Shown: positions 36,083 through 47,536, counted from the stretch's first letter. The stretch is DNA of 64,000 nt from Selaginella tamariscina (GCA_003024785.1 PUQB01000464.1:26001-90000); one strand, 5' to 3'. Translations and numbers: made by a program. Notes: generated by a model not told the origin, from the letters alone.

Positions 36083-36382
36083 AAATGCAAGAGTTCTTTG
36101 CATGCCAAGGATGCAATGATGTAGGGCAAGGATTATAAGAATTTATGTTTAAATTGAAGATATAACTATTTATGAACAATAAATCCCAATTCCAAATAAA
36201 GTATATATACATATGTTAGTAATATATACAATAAGTAAATTGGAAAGGTATTCATGAAATCAAAGAGTATAATATTATGTTTATCCACTTTATATAATTG
36301 AAGGTCATTACACATTGTTTTCAAATTTATTGATGTATGCCGCTACAATTTATTTAATGGTCCAAAATAATTAATTGTTTAA

Positions 36383-36453
36383 GGGCACTCTGAAAATTGA
36401 ACTCAAAACGTCTCACACCTTAAGCAAGAATCATACCACTAGACCAAGTGCCC
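36383..36453 (-). pseudogene. tRNA-Pro-derived sequence, anticodon AAG
   Basis: Acceptor GGGCACT/AGTGCCC is paired, and the D region TGGTCTAGTGGTA is as in tRNA-Pro. The loop TTAAGGT puts AAG (a Leu anticodon) where plant tRNA-Pro has AGG. The T-arm has decayed (TTTTGAGTTCAATTTTCAG). Confidence 0.65.
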
Positions 36454-36691
36454 ACCATTCTCCAACACAAGCTTGGAAACGGATTCCATGGCACCTCGCA
36501 ATTTGGGATTCCCAACCTAGGAAAAGTCCTAAAGGACGATTGGCATAGCATGAGACCTAAATGGTCCCGGAAAGAGCATCTAAGCTTGCAGGCCCATTGA
36601 AGCAAATGCCTAAGATGGAGACGCTAAACCCTATACCTAGTGCCATGGTTGCACCTCAACTAACCCAGAGGTCTGAACACTTGGAGGTAGG

Positions 36692-36771
36692 GTAGAGATG
36701 GTCGAGTTGGTCTAAGGCACTATATTAAGGTTCTAGTTCGCAAGGGTGTGGTTTCAAATCCCATTGTTGAC
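36692..36771 (+). pseudogene. tRNA-Leu-derived sequence (AAG)
   Basis: 80 nt with a long variable arm. TGGTCGAGTTGGTCTAAGG is the Leu D-arm, the loop keeps TTAAGG, and the T-arm is GTTTCAAATCC. The acceptor ends no longer pair well. It is the only tRNA-derived sequence of this unit on the plus strand. Confidence 0.65.
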
Positions 36772-36779
36772 ATCACATA

Positions 36780-36955
36780 AAATGTTTTGTGCTTACTTTA
36801 TTGTAAGCCCTAAACCCTGATTTATACCATCTAAAATCATTCCCTAAACATATTTTATGGCAAAAAACCTAATTTAAATCCTAAGGTACTTTATTTTGAG
36901 CCCTAAACCCTAATTTAATCCCCTATGTACTTTATTTTAGACCCTAAAGCTGCCG
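36780..36955. repeat. Telomere-like spacer of the tRNA-bearing unit
   Basis: Irregular repetitions of ccctaaaccctaattt with tactttattttagaccc. Equivalent spacers occur at 28680-28915, 44800-45030 and 54530-54715 (reversed). Confidence 0.65.
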
Positions 36956-36959
36956 TGAT

Positions 36960-37031
36960 GCGTCAACTAGGAGTCAAAACCAAGTCTATTGCTTGTAAAA
37001 GCAATTATTCTAATCGTTGGACTATTGACGC
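36960..37031 (-). pseudogene. tRNA-Glu-derived sequence
   Basis: Acceptor GCGTCAA/TTGACGC pairs. The anticodon stem ATTGC/GCAAT is kept, but the loop has an extra base (TTTTACAA). The D-arm is TAGTCCAACGATTAG. Confidence 0.65.
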
Positions 37032-37052
37032 ACCCGAGCCATTCAAGAGGTA

Positions 37053-37387
37053 TTCTGACCCAATTAAAAGTGCCACGCCACAGTGACACCCAACTAAGGC
37101 CTCAACCTCAGAGGTTTTGCATAAATTGCATCGATTCCCAACATCACATATCTTATTTCTTTCCGATGTAGCCTCAAATTCAAAATAAAGCACGAGATCA
37201 ACATCACATATTTAATATTGATATTCTGACCCAATTGAAAGTGCCACGCCACAGTGACACCCAACTAGGGCCTTAACCTCAGAGGTTTTGCATAAATTGC
37301 ATCAATTCTCAACATCACATATCTTATTTCTTTCCGATGCAGCCTCAAACTCAATATAAAGCACGAGATCAACATCACATATTTAAT
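37053..37387. repeat. Tandem duplication of about 170 bp
   Basis: The block from ttctgacccaatt through agtgccacgccacagtgaca to gcacgagatcaacatcacat occurs at 37053-37213 and again at 37224-37387 with few differences. The same block, reversed, lies at 54260-54430 and partly at 57240-57420. Confidence 0.85.
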
Positions 37388-37569
37388 TTTGATGAAGACC
37401 AAAATTGTTGCGTCTATGCCTTGTACAAATTAATCCATAGTTGAGTCCATGCCTCTACCTTGCCCGCTTTGATCCACAAGCATTGCCCGCTTTGATCCAC
37501 AAGCATCATAGGATGAGTGCTTAAAATTTGATCCACAAGCATCATAGGATGAGTGCTTAAAATAATGTT

Positions 37570-37641
37570 GAAAAAGTTGAGTATTGATCCCAATACCTCT
37601 TGTATATTAAGCAAGCACTCTACCATCTAAGCTACATCCCC
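37570..37641 (-). pseudogene. tRNA-Ala-derived sequence, anticodon AAT
   Basis: GGGGATGTAGCTTAGATGG is the plant tRNA-Ala start. The anticodon stem CTTGC/ACAAG flanks the loop TTAATAT (AAT instead of AGC). The first 30 bp of the sequence is duplicated at 37660-37692. Confidence 0.65.
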
Positions 37642-37770
37642 ATGGTGCACAATTTGGGGGGAGCACTCTACCATCTAAGCTACATCCCCATGGTGCACAA
37701 TTTGGGGTGGGAGGTTAAAGTGAGGATCTTTTCGATGCAACCTCAAACTCAAAACAATTTAGGGTTGAGT

Positions 37771-37841
37771 GCCAATGCTAGGGATTGAACCCAGGTCATC
37801 TGCATAACAAGCAGAAACACTCACCACTATACTACATCGAC
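37771..37841 (-). pseudogene. tRNA-Asp-derived sequence, anticodon GTT
   Basis: Acceptor GTCGATG/CATTGGC pairs (with G-T pairs), anticodon stem TCTGC/GCAGA is perfect, and the loop TTGTTAT gives GTT (Asn) on an Asp body. The LINE is inserted four bases beyond its 5' end. Confidence 0.7.
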
Positions 37842-38654
37842 CAAGCACAATTATACTTCTAAAGGAAGTTTATGTGTTTATTCATGGGGCATATACAAGC
37901 ACACTCTTCCTAATTTTGCGTCTACGTCCGTGTCCTAGCGCCTACCTATCTTTACTACTTTAGCAAAAATTATATATACAAAGCGCCACATCATCCTCCA
38001 TGTCAGCCTCCACATCATCTGCCACATCATCCTCCACCTCATCCTCCACATCATCCTAATTGCAATGTCATCCAGCCACGTTGGCTATCCCTACGGGCTA
38101 CTCTGGAGTGCACTAAGGAGCTCTGTAGCTTCGTTCTAAATCCTCTACTCCACATGGGCAGTCCAGCCTCAAGCCAATCTTACTCTCCTCAGCCAGGTTC
38201 ACACAGGGAAAATCATCCTCAAGGAGGATCCATAGACTCTGCCATACAATCCTACTTAGACGACCAGAGTTGCTCCTTCACACCGAGACTAGTGCCAAGC
38301 AGACTTAACTGCTCTCCCTTTAGGCTCCCTTGGGGAACAGGAGAGTTGAAAGGGAGTTGTCTCCCCGTCCACTGGGACCCATCCATGCACTTAATGTGAG
38401 ATAAGCGTCTAATGGACTAAACCACTCTCCCTTAGTGCTTCCCTGGGAAGCAAGAGAGTTGAAAGGGAGTCACCTCCCTGTCCATTGAGCTTGTCCGTGT
38501 TGTTAGAGGCCCAGCCATCCTCGTAGAACCAGGTCACACAGGATCACTGCCTCTAGATTAAATGCCTATCTGACCCTAGGCTAAGACTAATATTCCTAAC
38601 TTTAGCCATTCTGCCTAGCCGAGTGAGTTCTAGGGCTAACTACAGCTCACCTCT

Positions 38655-39626
38655 TTATGCCACCAGCAGCCACTGAGGAGGGTTCCATCTCCACCTGATC
38701 TGGTTTTGTCGCTTCACTCCCAAGCATGGTACCCATAGCCGTTCCACCAAATCGTGTTCGTTTAAGTCTCCTTTCTCCCAGGCTAATTCATGATGCGATG
38801 ACACCGCTGACACCAACGTTGTCCAAAAGAAAGTGACTGCTCGCTGAGTTGACCATCGCTGCCCTTTGAATACCCCAGCGTTCCTTGACCTCCACACTGC
38901 CCACAATGCACAGCCTCGCACAAAATACCACTGGTTTGCTAATATGCCTGGCGGCTCCTCCACAATATGCATCATTAATCCGGGATTATAGCTTGGCCTC
39001 TCATCACCTTTTGCTTTCATGATCCACACTCCGACTGATTTAGGTGTATGGACAACGTACTCCCCTAGACACATTACTTCCCAGCTTATCAGTGCGTCCT
39101 CTCTGCTAAGCTGTTTTACAAGGCGCAACACATGTGCCCACACCTCCCTTGCACATACACATTCCCAAAAGCAATGGCGCTCCATCTCCAATGTTCCACA
39201 CGCTTCACACCCCTGGAACAGTAGCCCCTTTATGTTGCCACGGACTGCCAAGCTATCCTGTAGCATCAACCACATGAAAGCTTTGATGGATGATGGCCAA
39301 GCTCCTGTCCACAACTCCTTGCCGAAATCTTTACTTAGGCCACGTGGCAGCCCCGTTGCATGTAGGTGGTCTACAAGCTTGGATCCCGGTCTTTGTCCTA
39401 GGAACAATTTCCGACCCATACGCGGCTCATAGCTGAAAAAGTCTCCCTTCGGATCACTGGCATTCCACTTCCAAGCCTTTGGATCAAAGGTGAGATCCTT
39501 CACTGCAGCTTTGCAAAACCAATACAGTATCCACCACTCACCATGCTTGATCTTTGGATCCACTATTAACCGCTTCCTCTCCATATCTACGACTCGCACC
39601 AATCTAGCCTGCTCTAGATCTGGCAA
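38655..39626 (-). pseudogene. LINE C-terminal zf-RVT region
   Basis: A 323-residue open frame with WPSSIKAFMWLMLQDSLAVR followed by CEACGTLEMERHCFWEC, the zinc-binding zf-RVT signature of plant LINEs, then a Trp-rich tail. It continues the reverse transcriptase polypeptide. Confidence 0.8.
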
Positions 39627-40102
39627 GGTCTCAATCCTTACCCGATGCGGACGTAATAAGCCGTCATCTCCTACGTGGAATCAAGCACCCTCATTCCCTG
39701 CTTGGTCATATATATACCAGATGTACTCATCCAAAACTAGCCAGTCCCCTGTATCAAACTCCTGTGCCGTAACTTGTCCCGCGCAAAGATTAGCATCCTA
39801 ATGGCTTGCTACATAGGACCTGTGGATGTGCGCACCTGCTATCCTTCCCACCGTCTTATCCAGTGCAGCTGGGCCTCCTCATCCAATGTCAACTCATCCA
39901 ACTGCCGCACCACACGCAGCCCAGCTCTATGCCATACCTGTGGAGTTCGCTCATCACCTAACGGCTTGCCGTCCTCAGAACTCACCAGCTCGTGCAAGAA
40001 GATCGGGTGTCAATCATACTCCACTTTACATCTCGGTGGAACTGGATGCAGCGCCATCTTTAGTTTCTCCCAGCTTCCCAGCAATTTGCCACTAAAAGAC
40101 TC

Positions 40103-41654
40103 TCACACCACTGGTAACTTTAGCGCAGACGTCGCCAACCACCATCTATCATCCCATGCCCATTCCGTCGTTCTTCCCGAGGCTCTTGTAGGACGCACTC
40201 GTGCCATAGTATCCATGAGCATGACTTTCCACGCTTGTAGGCCCGGAGCGAGGCTTCGTATCACTAGCTTCACTAGCAAGGCTTTAGCTGCCTCCGTCGG
40301 AGGTATTAGACCAAGTCCTCCTTCAGCCTTGGGCAGTATGCATGATTCCCACCTCACTCTAGCCTGGTATCGTGCTTGCGGGCCTACTCCTTTCCATATG
40401 TAGACTCGAAGAAGAGCTTCGATTTTGCACATGGTCTCCACATTGATGCTCCACGTCCCTGCAAAGAACCACAAATTGTCCAAAAGGACACTATTGGCCA
40501 CGGTCACCCGGGTTGAGAAAGACAATTGCCTTCTCCCCCATTGGTTCAAGTGTCTTTCTACATGGTTAAGCACGAACGAGATTTGGCAGGCCGGACAGTA
40601 ACTAGCGCCGATCTGAAAGCCTAGGTATCGCGTGGTATCTCCTCTCTCGACCCATTGGAACCCCCACTCTCTCCCCCACTTGGGATGCTCTCCTTCCCCC
40701 AGCCAAATGCCTCATGATTTGTTCCAGTTAGTACGTGCTCCTGCTGCAACGTTGAACCGCTCTAACAGTCTGGGAACTCTGTCCAAATTTGTCTCGTCTC
40801 CAGTCAGCAGGAGGCTCGTGTCATCTGCAAAAAGGCTGTCAAGCACATCTCATTGAACTGGAGGTCCCAAATCTGGCTAAATCCCCTTGACACACCGGTA
40901 GTGGGATCCCCACAGGACGCATTGGCCGGAATGCAGAAATGTGCGCATGCAAGGCTTCCACTTGCATCAAGAACAAGTAAGGTGCTAACAGGCAGCCCTG
41001 TCTCACCGACCTTTGGAGCTCCATTGCTGGCCCCATTTTCCCGTTGAGGAGTAAATGGCTTTTCGAGTTTCAATACAGCCGGGAAATCCATCCAATAAAC
41101 TATTGTGGCAATCCTTTGCGTCTCATTATAGCTTCCAGAAACTGCCAGTCTACTATGTCATAAGCCTTCTCGCCATCTAAGAGCAAAAAACAGAAATCTT
41201 CTCCAACTGTTTGTGCGCGCTTCCCAGCTAGCAACATTGTTGCTACATTCTCATATAGCTGCCTACCTTGTATAAAACCACACTGCGAGGCCCCTATGAT
41301 GACTTGCATCACTGGTTGGAGGCGATTTGCCATTGCCTTGGGAACTATCTTGTAGGCTGTGTTGAGCATTGATATTGGCCGCCAGCTACGCACCTGTGTC
41401 AGGTATGTCATGCCTTCCTTGGGGATGAGCGAGATCATGCTGCTTGTGAATGCATCTACCCACGGCCGACCATCTGGTCCGTCACACACTGACCTCCATT
41501 CATTGTGTAATGCCTCTCCGATCCAATGCCATGACTGGGCAAAGAATTCCACCGGAATCCCATCTAGCCCTGGGGATTTGTCCCTTCGCCGCATTTCCCT
41601 CATGGCCAAGCGCAATTCTTCCTCTATGAAGGGTTGGCTAAGTTTGTTCGACAT
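40103..41654 (-). pseudogene. LINE reverse transcriptase
   Basis: 41100-41654 encodes KSPGLDGIPVEFF, WRPISMLNTAYKI, QCGFIQGRQ and LLDGEKAYDIVDW (the palm motif A Asp). 40804-41091 continues in two frames with SVRQGCLLAPYLFLM and the degraded catalytic loop (FLQMTRASC in place of F-A-D-D). 40103-40573 gives the thumb (WGRRQLSFSTRVTVAN, AEGGLGLI). At least two frameshifts interrupt it. Confidence 0.85.
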
Positions 41655-41662
41655 TTCCTATG

Positions 41663-42280
41663 TCACACAGGGACAAAGTGGGCTAGCACCAATTCGCACG
41701 TCTGTGCACGCTCTGGCGTCCATGCTTCAGCAGAAAAGAGCTGTTCAAAGTATTGGACTCCCACTCTCATCATTCCTTCCACATCTTCCTGCAACATCCC
41801 TTCGTCATCCAACAAGCCGAGGAGTGGTTTGCTTTTCAGGGTTGGTTTTATTGCTCGATAGAACTCTGCGTTGAGTCTCCGCTCATTTGAATACCACCTC
41901 TGTGCCCGCAACCTCGTGCAGTCTTTCACCTTGAAGTCTTCTAGTGCCTCCAAGTGACGCAGGAGAACTTCCTTTCTGGCTATCAGCCACTCATTCTTAG
42001 GGTGCCACCTCAGCAACCTTTCACATGCAGCCACACTATTCCGCACTGCTCGAATACCTGCAATTGCCCTCCTGTGCTTGGCATGCTGTCCTTCCCTGCA
42101 TACACTTGACACTGCTTGCAAATATTCTTCCAACACCGGACATCCATTCCCCACTCTTGCCTTCCTCTCAAGCCACATTTCCTCTAGCAGGCTTTGCACC
42201 TCTGGGCTGGAGATATACCTTCTGGTAATGGCCGTTGGACGTGGGGGAAGATTTGATCGATTTCCCTGTCGAACAAACAT
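41663..42280 (-). pseudogene. LINE endonuclease-RT linker
   Basis: A 205-residue frame, rich in Arg, Leu and Glu, with no catalytic motif. Its position between endonuclease and RT matches the connecting region of plant L1 elements (RLRAQRWYSNERRLNAEFYR). Confidence 0.65.
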
Positions 42281-42503
42281 GGAAACTGGTGCATGGTTGG
42301 AAAGAGTAATCCCTCCACCTTTTCATGCTGCCACACATTCCCAGCAGCCACTACGTGCCATAGAACCTGTCCAGCCTGTGCTGTATGACACGACCTCCTT
42401 GCAATACGCCCGACCTCGTAAACCTTGGCTCATGGTCTTTATACGTCACACTACCATACATATCCTGGACCCCTAATGCCACTTGCAACTTACGCCACGC
42501 TTG

Positions 42504-43131
42504 CTATTCAATCTGGCCACATGCGGATTCTTCATACCGTCGAAATGACGCTCTGTTCGACGTGTCCTCCACCAACTCAATCATGTTAAAATCGCCACAG
42601 ATTATCCACTCATCAACCTCCTCTAGCACCTTTTCCCTCAGCTCTCTCCAGAATGCAATCCGCTGTTGATCTTCCGTTGGGGCATAGACATTCAACAACC
42701 CCACGCTCTTCCTCTTAACTTTCAACACCACATACTGAGCTCTACCCCGGATTATGATGCCCTGTCGTGAGACAACGCCGGCCCATCTTCTGCTCAAGCA
42801 TACCAATGTCCCCCCTTCTACCCAATGCTGGATTCCAAAACGAGTATACCGGCAAAATCTAGCTTCCCTCTCCCATCATCGACGCTGAAATGTGATGTTC
42901 CTGAAGTGCTAAGATATCCACCGCTGTTGTTTCTACTTTGATCTCCGCCAAGTGCAAGTTCAGCTTCTCTCTTTTTCGCTGTCCATAGGTGTCCGCGCTT
43001 GCCAAACCCGGACATTCCAGGTCATCATATGCACTTCCATTAAGTGGCAGGCGGAGAGGGTGGGTCAGGTACTGACCCGTATCTTCTACCATGCCAGAAT
43101 CTCGGGCAACTCCAATCATAAGCCATGCCAT
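42504..43131 (-). pseudogene. LINE apurinic-like endonuclease
   Basis: 42859-43131 contains VDILALQEHHIS (the catalytic Glu block). 42504-42806 contains LLNVYAPTEDQQ and WIICGDFNMIE (the GDFN block). Upstream frames to 43596 (basic, KKARRTWKAKVARGKIRLL) may be the ORF1/N-terminal remnant. Confidence 0.8.
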
Positions 43132-43872
43132 ACAAGTTCTGCCACCACAGAGTCCTGCCCTGGCTGCCTATCCGTGGGCAATACTTCTATTGACCCTGGC
43201 TCCTTGCCCAACACACTTTCCACAAACGGCACTAACTGTTTCTGCAATGGAAGGTCATCACTTATTGGTGCTACCAATGGGCCAAAGCCCCCTTCAGGAA
43301 GTCGCATCATAAGCAGTTCTCTTCGTTCTTTCCATTCCTGTTTCCATACATACAACCAACACGGACGTGGCGGCTGCATCCTGGTTAGAACTCTCCCCTT
43401 ATGGGAGTGCCATCCGATACGTTCTCTCTAGTTGCTCGTGATTGAGTATTACGTGAACTTGTTCTGGGAGAAAGTCAGGGGCGGGGTCGCCCCTTTCTGG
43501 ATCCCGAGGGCATTTTGGGCGGAGCAGTCGGATCTTCCCTCTTGCTACCTTGGCTTTCCACGTTCGACGTGCTTTCTTCCCCAGTTTTGGGCGCATTTTC
43601 CAACCCTATGCTAGCTTCTCAGCAACTTTTTCTTGACCAGCTTTCGTCTCTTTGAGCTCTCAGGTCATGAAGACGACGACTGATTGCTCTTACTCTTTGT
43701 TCCTGCTTCTACACATTCCAGTTCCTCTGTATGCTGCAAAGCTACATACTTTCCACCAACCGTTGTCTTCACCGGGCACAATTATACTTCTAGGGGTAGT
43801 GCAATGGGAGTGAAGTGGCAACTCCTCCATGGGCGCGGAAGGAGATTCATGAGAGGACAAAAGTGAGGGAGT

Positions 43873-43943
43873 GTGGCTGCTAAGATTCAAGCCCAAGTCT
43901 CCACGACTACAACGTGAAATTCTCACCACTAAACTACAGCCAC
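43873..43943 (-). pseudogene. tRNA-His-derived sequence, anticodon GTA
   Basis: Acceptor GTGGCTG/CAGCCAC is perfect and the A-box TAGTTTAGTGG is exact. The anticodon stem TCACG/CGTGG pairs, but the loop TTGTAGT reads GTA (Tyr) instead of GTG. Confidence 0.7.
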
Positions 43944-44000
43944 GAACGCAAGAGTCCTTTGCATGCCAAGGAAGAAAGAGGATGATGGCAAGGATTGACA

Positions 44001-44298
44001 ATTTAGGTTTAAATCGAAGGTATAACTATTTATGAATAGTAAATCCTAATTCTAAATAAAGTATATATACACATGTTAGTAATATATACAATAAGATGTA
44101 ATTTAGGTTTAAATCGAAGGTATAACTATTTATGAATAGTAAACCCTAATTTTAAATAAAGTATATATATACATGTTAGTAATATATACAATAAGATGTA
44201 ATTTAGGTTTAAATCGAAGGTATAACTATGAATAGTAAAGCCTAATTCTAAATAAAGTATATATACACATGTTAGTAATATATACAACAAGATGTAAT
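44001..44298. repeat. 100-bp tandem repeat, three copies
   Basis: atttaggtttaaatcgaagg begins at 44001, 44101 and 44201. The equivalent place in the other unit (about 36138-36235) has one diverged copy. Confidence 0.9.
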
Positions 44299-44324
44299 TG
44301 TTTAAAACAATCAATTATTTAGAG

Positions 44325-44379
44325 ACACTCAAGACCTCTTGCACCCTAAAAGACAATCATACCACTAGACCAAGTGCCC
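44325..44379 (-). pseudogene. tRNA-Pro-derived sequence, truncated
   Basis: GGGCACTTGGTCTAGTGGTA and the TTTAGGG anticodon region are present. The T-arm and 3' acceptor are missing. Confidence 0.6.
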
Positions 44380-44604
44380 ATCACTCCTTAACACATGCTT
44401 GGAAACGGATTACATGGCACCTCGCAATTTGGGATTCCCAACCTAAGACGATTGGCACAGCATGAGATCTAAATGGTCTCAAAAAGGGAATCTCAGCTCG
44501 TAGGCCCATTGAAGCAAAAGCCCTAAGCCAGAGTCGCCAAACCCTATACCTAGTGCCATGGCTGCACCTCAAGTAACCTAGAGGTTGGAACACTCAGAGG
44601 CAGG

Positions 44605-44775
44605 GTTGAGATGTTCAAGTTGGTTTAATGCACCAGATTAAGGTCAAGGGTGTGGGTTCAAATCCCACTTGACATCACATAAAATGTTTCATATATGTAC
44701 TTTACTATGAGTTGGTCGAAGGCACTAGATTAAGGTTCTGGTATGCAAGGGTGTGGGTTTGAATCCTGCTCGACA
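44605..44775 (+). pseudogene. Two adjacent tRNA-Leu-derived sequences
   Basis: 44605-44671 and 44709-44775 both keep CCAGATTAAGG or CTAGATTAAGG (anticodon AAG) and GGGTTCAAATCC-like T-arms. The first has lost most of the variable arm and the second its 5' acceptor. The pair looks like a local duplication. Confidence 0.6.
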
Positions 44776-45019
44776 TCACATAAATGTTTCATATGTACTT
44801 TATTATGAGCCCTAAACCCTGATTTATACTATATCCACTTTATTTTAGAACCTAAACCCTAAAGTCGTGTCCCCTATTTTTTAAATCTTAACCCTAATTT
44901 AAGACCATGTGCTCTAAAGCCGTATTTTAAGCCCTAAACCCTCATCTACATTAACCGACCCTAAAGTCATGTCCCCTATTTTTTAACCCTAATTTAGACC
45001 CTATGCTCTAAAGTCGTAT

Positions 45020-45281
45020 TTTAAGCCCTAAACCCTCATCTCATTAACGATAAACTTAACTAAGATGTCAAAATCAGGGGAGAGGTTTTTAAAAAGTAAG
45101 TGCTACATTCGCTTAAAGTTTTTTGTAATATTTAGGGACAACCGACCGAACTACCCCTAAACACCTAAGTGCACTAAGTGAGGCTATTTCTCACTACATC
45201 TAGTGTTTGACACATAATCCAGTATGTAACAACAGTCAACCTTCAAAGTAAAGAGTTAAGTCATAATAAAAACTATGACAT
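45020..45281 (+). repeat. LTR-like repeat (family X), 3' end
   Basis: Matches 34960-35203 and ends aaaactatgaca immediately before gypsy RT sequence resumes. Confidence 0.65.
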
Positions 45282-45284
45282 GAA

Positions 45285-45616
45285 ACTTCTTCTTCACAAT
45301 CACCTTGTTTAAGGCATGATTATTGATACACATCCTCATCGATCCGTCCTTCTGCATAAGAAGCATTGGAGCTCCATAAGGTGACTTGTTAGACTGAATA
45401 AATCCTTGTGCCAGTAACTTTTTCACTTACTTCTTCACCTCCAGCTCCTCCAAGGAGCTTAAACGATATGAACTCATTGAAATTGGCTTAGCACCATGAT
45501 CAAGCTCAATTTCATGGTCCATTTCACGAAATGGTGGTAGATAAAAGGGAAAGACATCCTCGAACTCCCCCAACACCTCCTGAACAAGAGTTGACTAGAC
45601 GTCCATCTCGGTCAAA
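45285..45616 (-). pseudogene. Ty3/gypsy reverse transcriptase N-terminus
   Basis: Minus-strand text GFIQSNKSPYGAPMLLMQK and DGSMRMCINNHALNKVIV is the finger region of Ty3/gypsy RT. It stops at the border of the nested insertion (about 45284). Confidence 0.8.
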
Positions 45617-47270
45617 CTATTGACAAATTAACCATTGACTAGTGAACAGTGACCCAGTGGTCAAATTGTCCTTCACATTGGTAGCATTAACTTCCTTGAA
45701 GTGGATGTAATAAAATTCATCACTTAATCCCTTGAGGACGTGGCTTCGTCCACTTAGAATCACCTTTACCTCCTTCCTAGTCCAATTAGGCCACGGATTG
45801 TACTTCTCCATCCAAGTCATCCCAAAGATGAGATCATAACGCCTTAGCTCCACCAAAAAAAATTGCTCCTTAAAGAACGCATCTCCAACTTCTAGTGTAA
45901 GCTCTACACAAGTACTTTGCTTTTGTGATGAAGTAGCAGCTCCTTCCACCGTGTACGGATTAGTCTCTTAGTTGGCAAGTTCAATCTCTCCATCAGCACT
46001 GAAGAGATGAACTCATCACTGCTACCAAGATCAAACAAAACTAACACTAGAACTTTGTTGACCATTCCTTTAAAGCGAATTAGATCGCTAGGATTAGCTT
46101 CAGAGACAACTATAGTAGTGTTCCCAAGCACACACCTCAACTCTCTAGCTACCATAGTCAACACCTTGGAGCTTGGAGTTTTTTGATCCTTCAAAGTCAC
46201 TTCCTTCCGTCCCATCTCCTTCACATGCTTCTCATTCTTGGCTTTCCTAGCCTTAAAGATATTGATGTAATGATTCAAATCATTACACTCAAAGCATCCA
46301 CGATTGCCAAGGCTCCGACCAGCTCCCTTGCGGTCTTTGTCCTTCTGGTACTTCTTACTATCTCCATGATGCTTGGAACTCTTAGCATCGTTGTCGTACC
46401 TCTTTTGGAACTTGGTTCGAGACTCCTCAGTCTTAGAGTCCTCCCAAACATTCTGCTTTCCAACTATCAATGCACTCCTTTCCATTCGTGTACCAACCAC
46501 ACGTGCCTCCTCCACTACCTAATCAAGAGTCTTAAACTTTTTCTTCCGACTCTCCAATGCATTTACCGATTGTGCACTCTTGAGTCCGTCAATGAAGTAG
46601 TCATGCTGAGAACTAAATGACATCTCAGGATCATGAGCAATCAATGCTCTTATCTTGCTGATGTGAGAGATTCCCTTGCTTGAAATCTCATAAGCTTGAG
46701 ACGAGCATCATGTACGTTGTATGTAGGTGCATACTCCTTGAAAGCATTTATGAAGTGAGTCCAAGTAGTCAAAGACTCCTTCACACAATTCCACCATGAG
46801 TCTGCCTCTCCTTTCAATGCCAAAGATGCAGCTAGGAGCTTGCTCTCATCACTCTAATGAGTAGTCCTTAGCAATTTATTCACTTTGTTCAACCATGAAT
46901 GTGTTGATATGCCGTGCCACGGCCATCAAACTCAAGAAGAGGCTTTTCTCAAAGAACCGTCACTTAGCTCTAGTCACATAATGACAATCACTACTCCTAG
47001 AGTGTCGTGTTCTATCCGGGCTTTGCTCTCGCGCTTGAGGAGCTCCTTAATCTTTCCTAACTCATCTCTTAGAGCATAGAGACTATTTGTAATTCTCTCG
47101 AACTCCTCTTAGTACTCAGCATCATAGTCCACTTGCCTACGGAAGAGGGTTCGCAATTCTTTCTTGAGAGTTGCCTGATCCCACACAGGCACATCCTCAT
47201 CAGCTCCACGAATCTCCCACCAATACTTTGGATTAGATATATAATCCGACATGATATCCAATCAACATAG
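45617..47270 (-). pseudogene. Ty3/gypsy gag and protease
   Basis: 46530-47270 (broken frames) is gag. 45904-46515 holds a nucleocapsid with a defective zinc knuckle (CFECNDLNHYINIF, last Cys lost) followed by VLFDLGSSDEFIS, a protease active site in which D-S/T-G has become D-L-G. 45617-45949 gives the rest of the protease and the spacer to RT (YDLIFGMTWMEKYNPWPNW). Confidence 0.8.
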
Positions 47271-47294
47271 TAAAGCAAGGTTATCTTAACCCAA

Positions 47295-47306
47295 GCTCTG
47301 ATACCA
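47295..47306 (-). promoter_or_regulatory. Primer binding site of the Ty3/gypsy element
   Basis: TGGTATCAGAGC, the complement of the 3' end of initiator tRNA-Met, three bases inside the 5' LTR. The related fragment at 53137 keeps a mutated version (TGGTACCGGAGC). Confidence 0.88.
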
Positions 47307-47309
47307 AGC

Positions 47310-47536
47310 TGTTACACTCCTACACACTGTACCTAGATGTTGCCTAACTCACTACCCAACCTTAAAGCATTCAAGCTCACCCCTGAGCTGCAGCAAGTTG
47401 AACTCTACTCCCAAAAGCTATTGCATTGCTGTCACTCTCCAAAGTTAGGGTCTCCTTAAAACGTGATTAGCTTAAGCATGAGATCATTCATGATCAACCT
47501 TTGACCAAAACTATGGACCAATGTTCGATTGTAACA
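47310..47536 (-). repeat. 5' LTR of the Ty3/gypsy element
   Basis: 227 bp, TGTTACA...TGTAACA in window orientation. It aligns with 25751-26069 apart from the duplication in that copy and is followed by the target duplicate CAAGT. Confidence 0.85.

Larger units (their letters stand above)
37862..43775 (-). mobile_element. LINE (L1-like) retrotransposon, 5.9 kb
   Basis: It is bounded by a perfect 17-bp target duplication, GCACAATTATACTTCTA, at 37845-37861 and 43776-43792. Minus-strand order: short N-terminal frames, endonuclease, linker, reverse transcriptase, zf-RVT domain, and a 3' region with catcatcc-type repeats. There is no clear poly(A) tail. It is essentially full-length but has several frame breaks. 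Confidence 0.88.
25751..47536 (-). mobile_element. Ty3/gypsy LTR retrotransposon, interrupted by nested insertions
   Basis: LTRs at 25751-26069 and 47310-47536 both start TGTTACA and end TGTAACA. The flanking 5-mer CAAGT precedes the left LTR (25746-25750) and follows the right one (47537-47541). This target-site duplication ties the two ends into a single insertion. On the minus strand the order is 5' LTR, primer binding site TGGTATCAGAGC (47295-47306, complementary to initiator tRNA-Met), gag, protease, N-terminal reverse transcriptase, a 17-kb interruption, C-terminal RT/RNase H, integrase, 3' LTR. RT-before-integrase order is the Ty3/gypsy arrangement. The interruption (about 28126-45284) also removed the RT core. 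All frames are broken. Confidence 0.88.
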
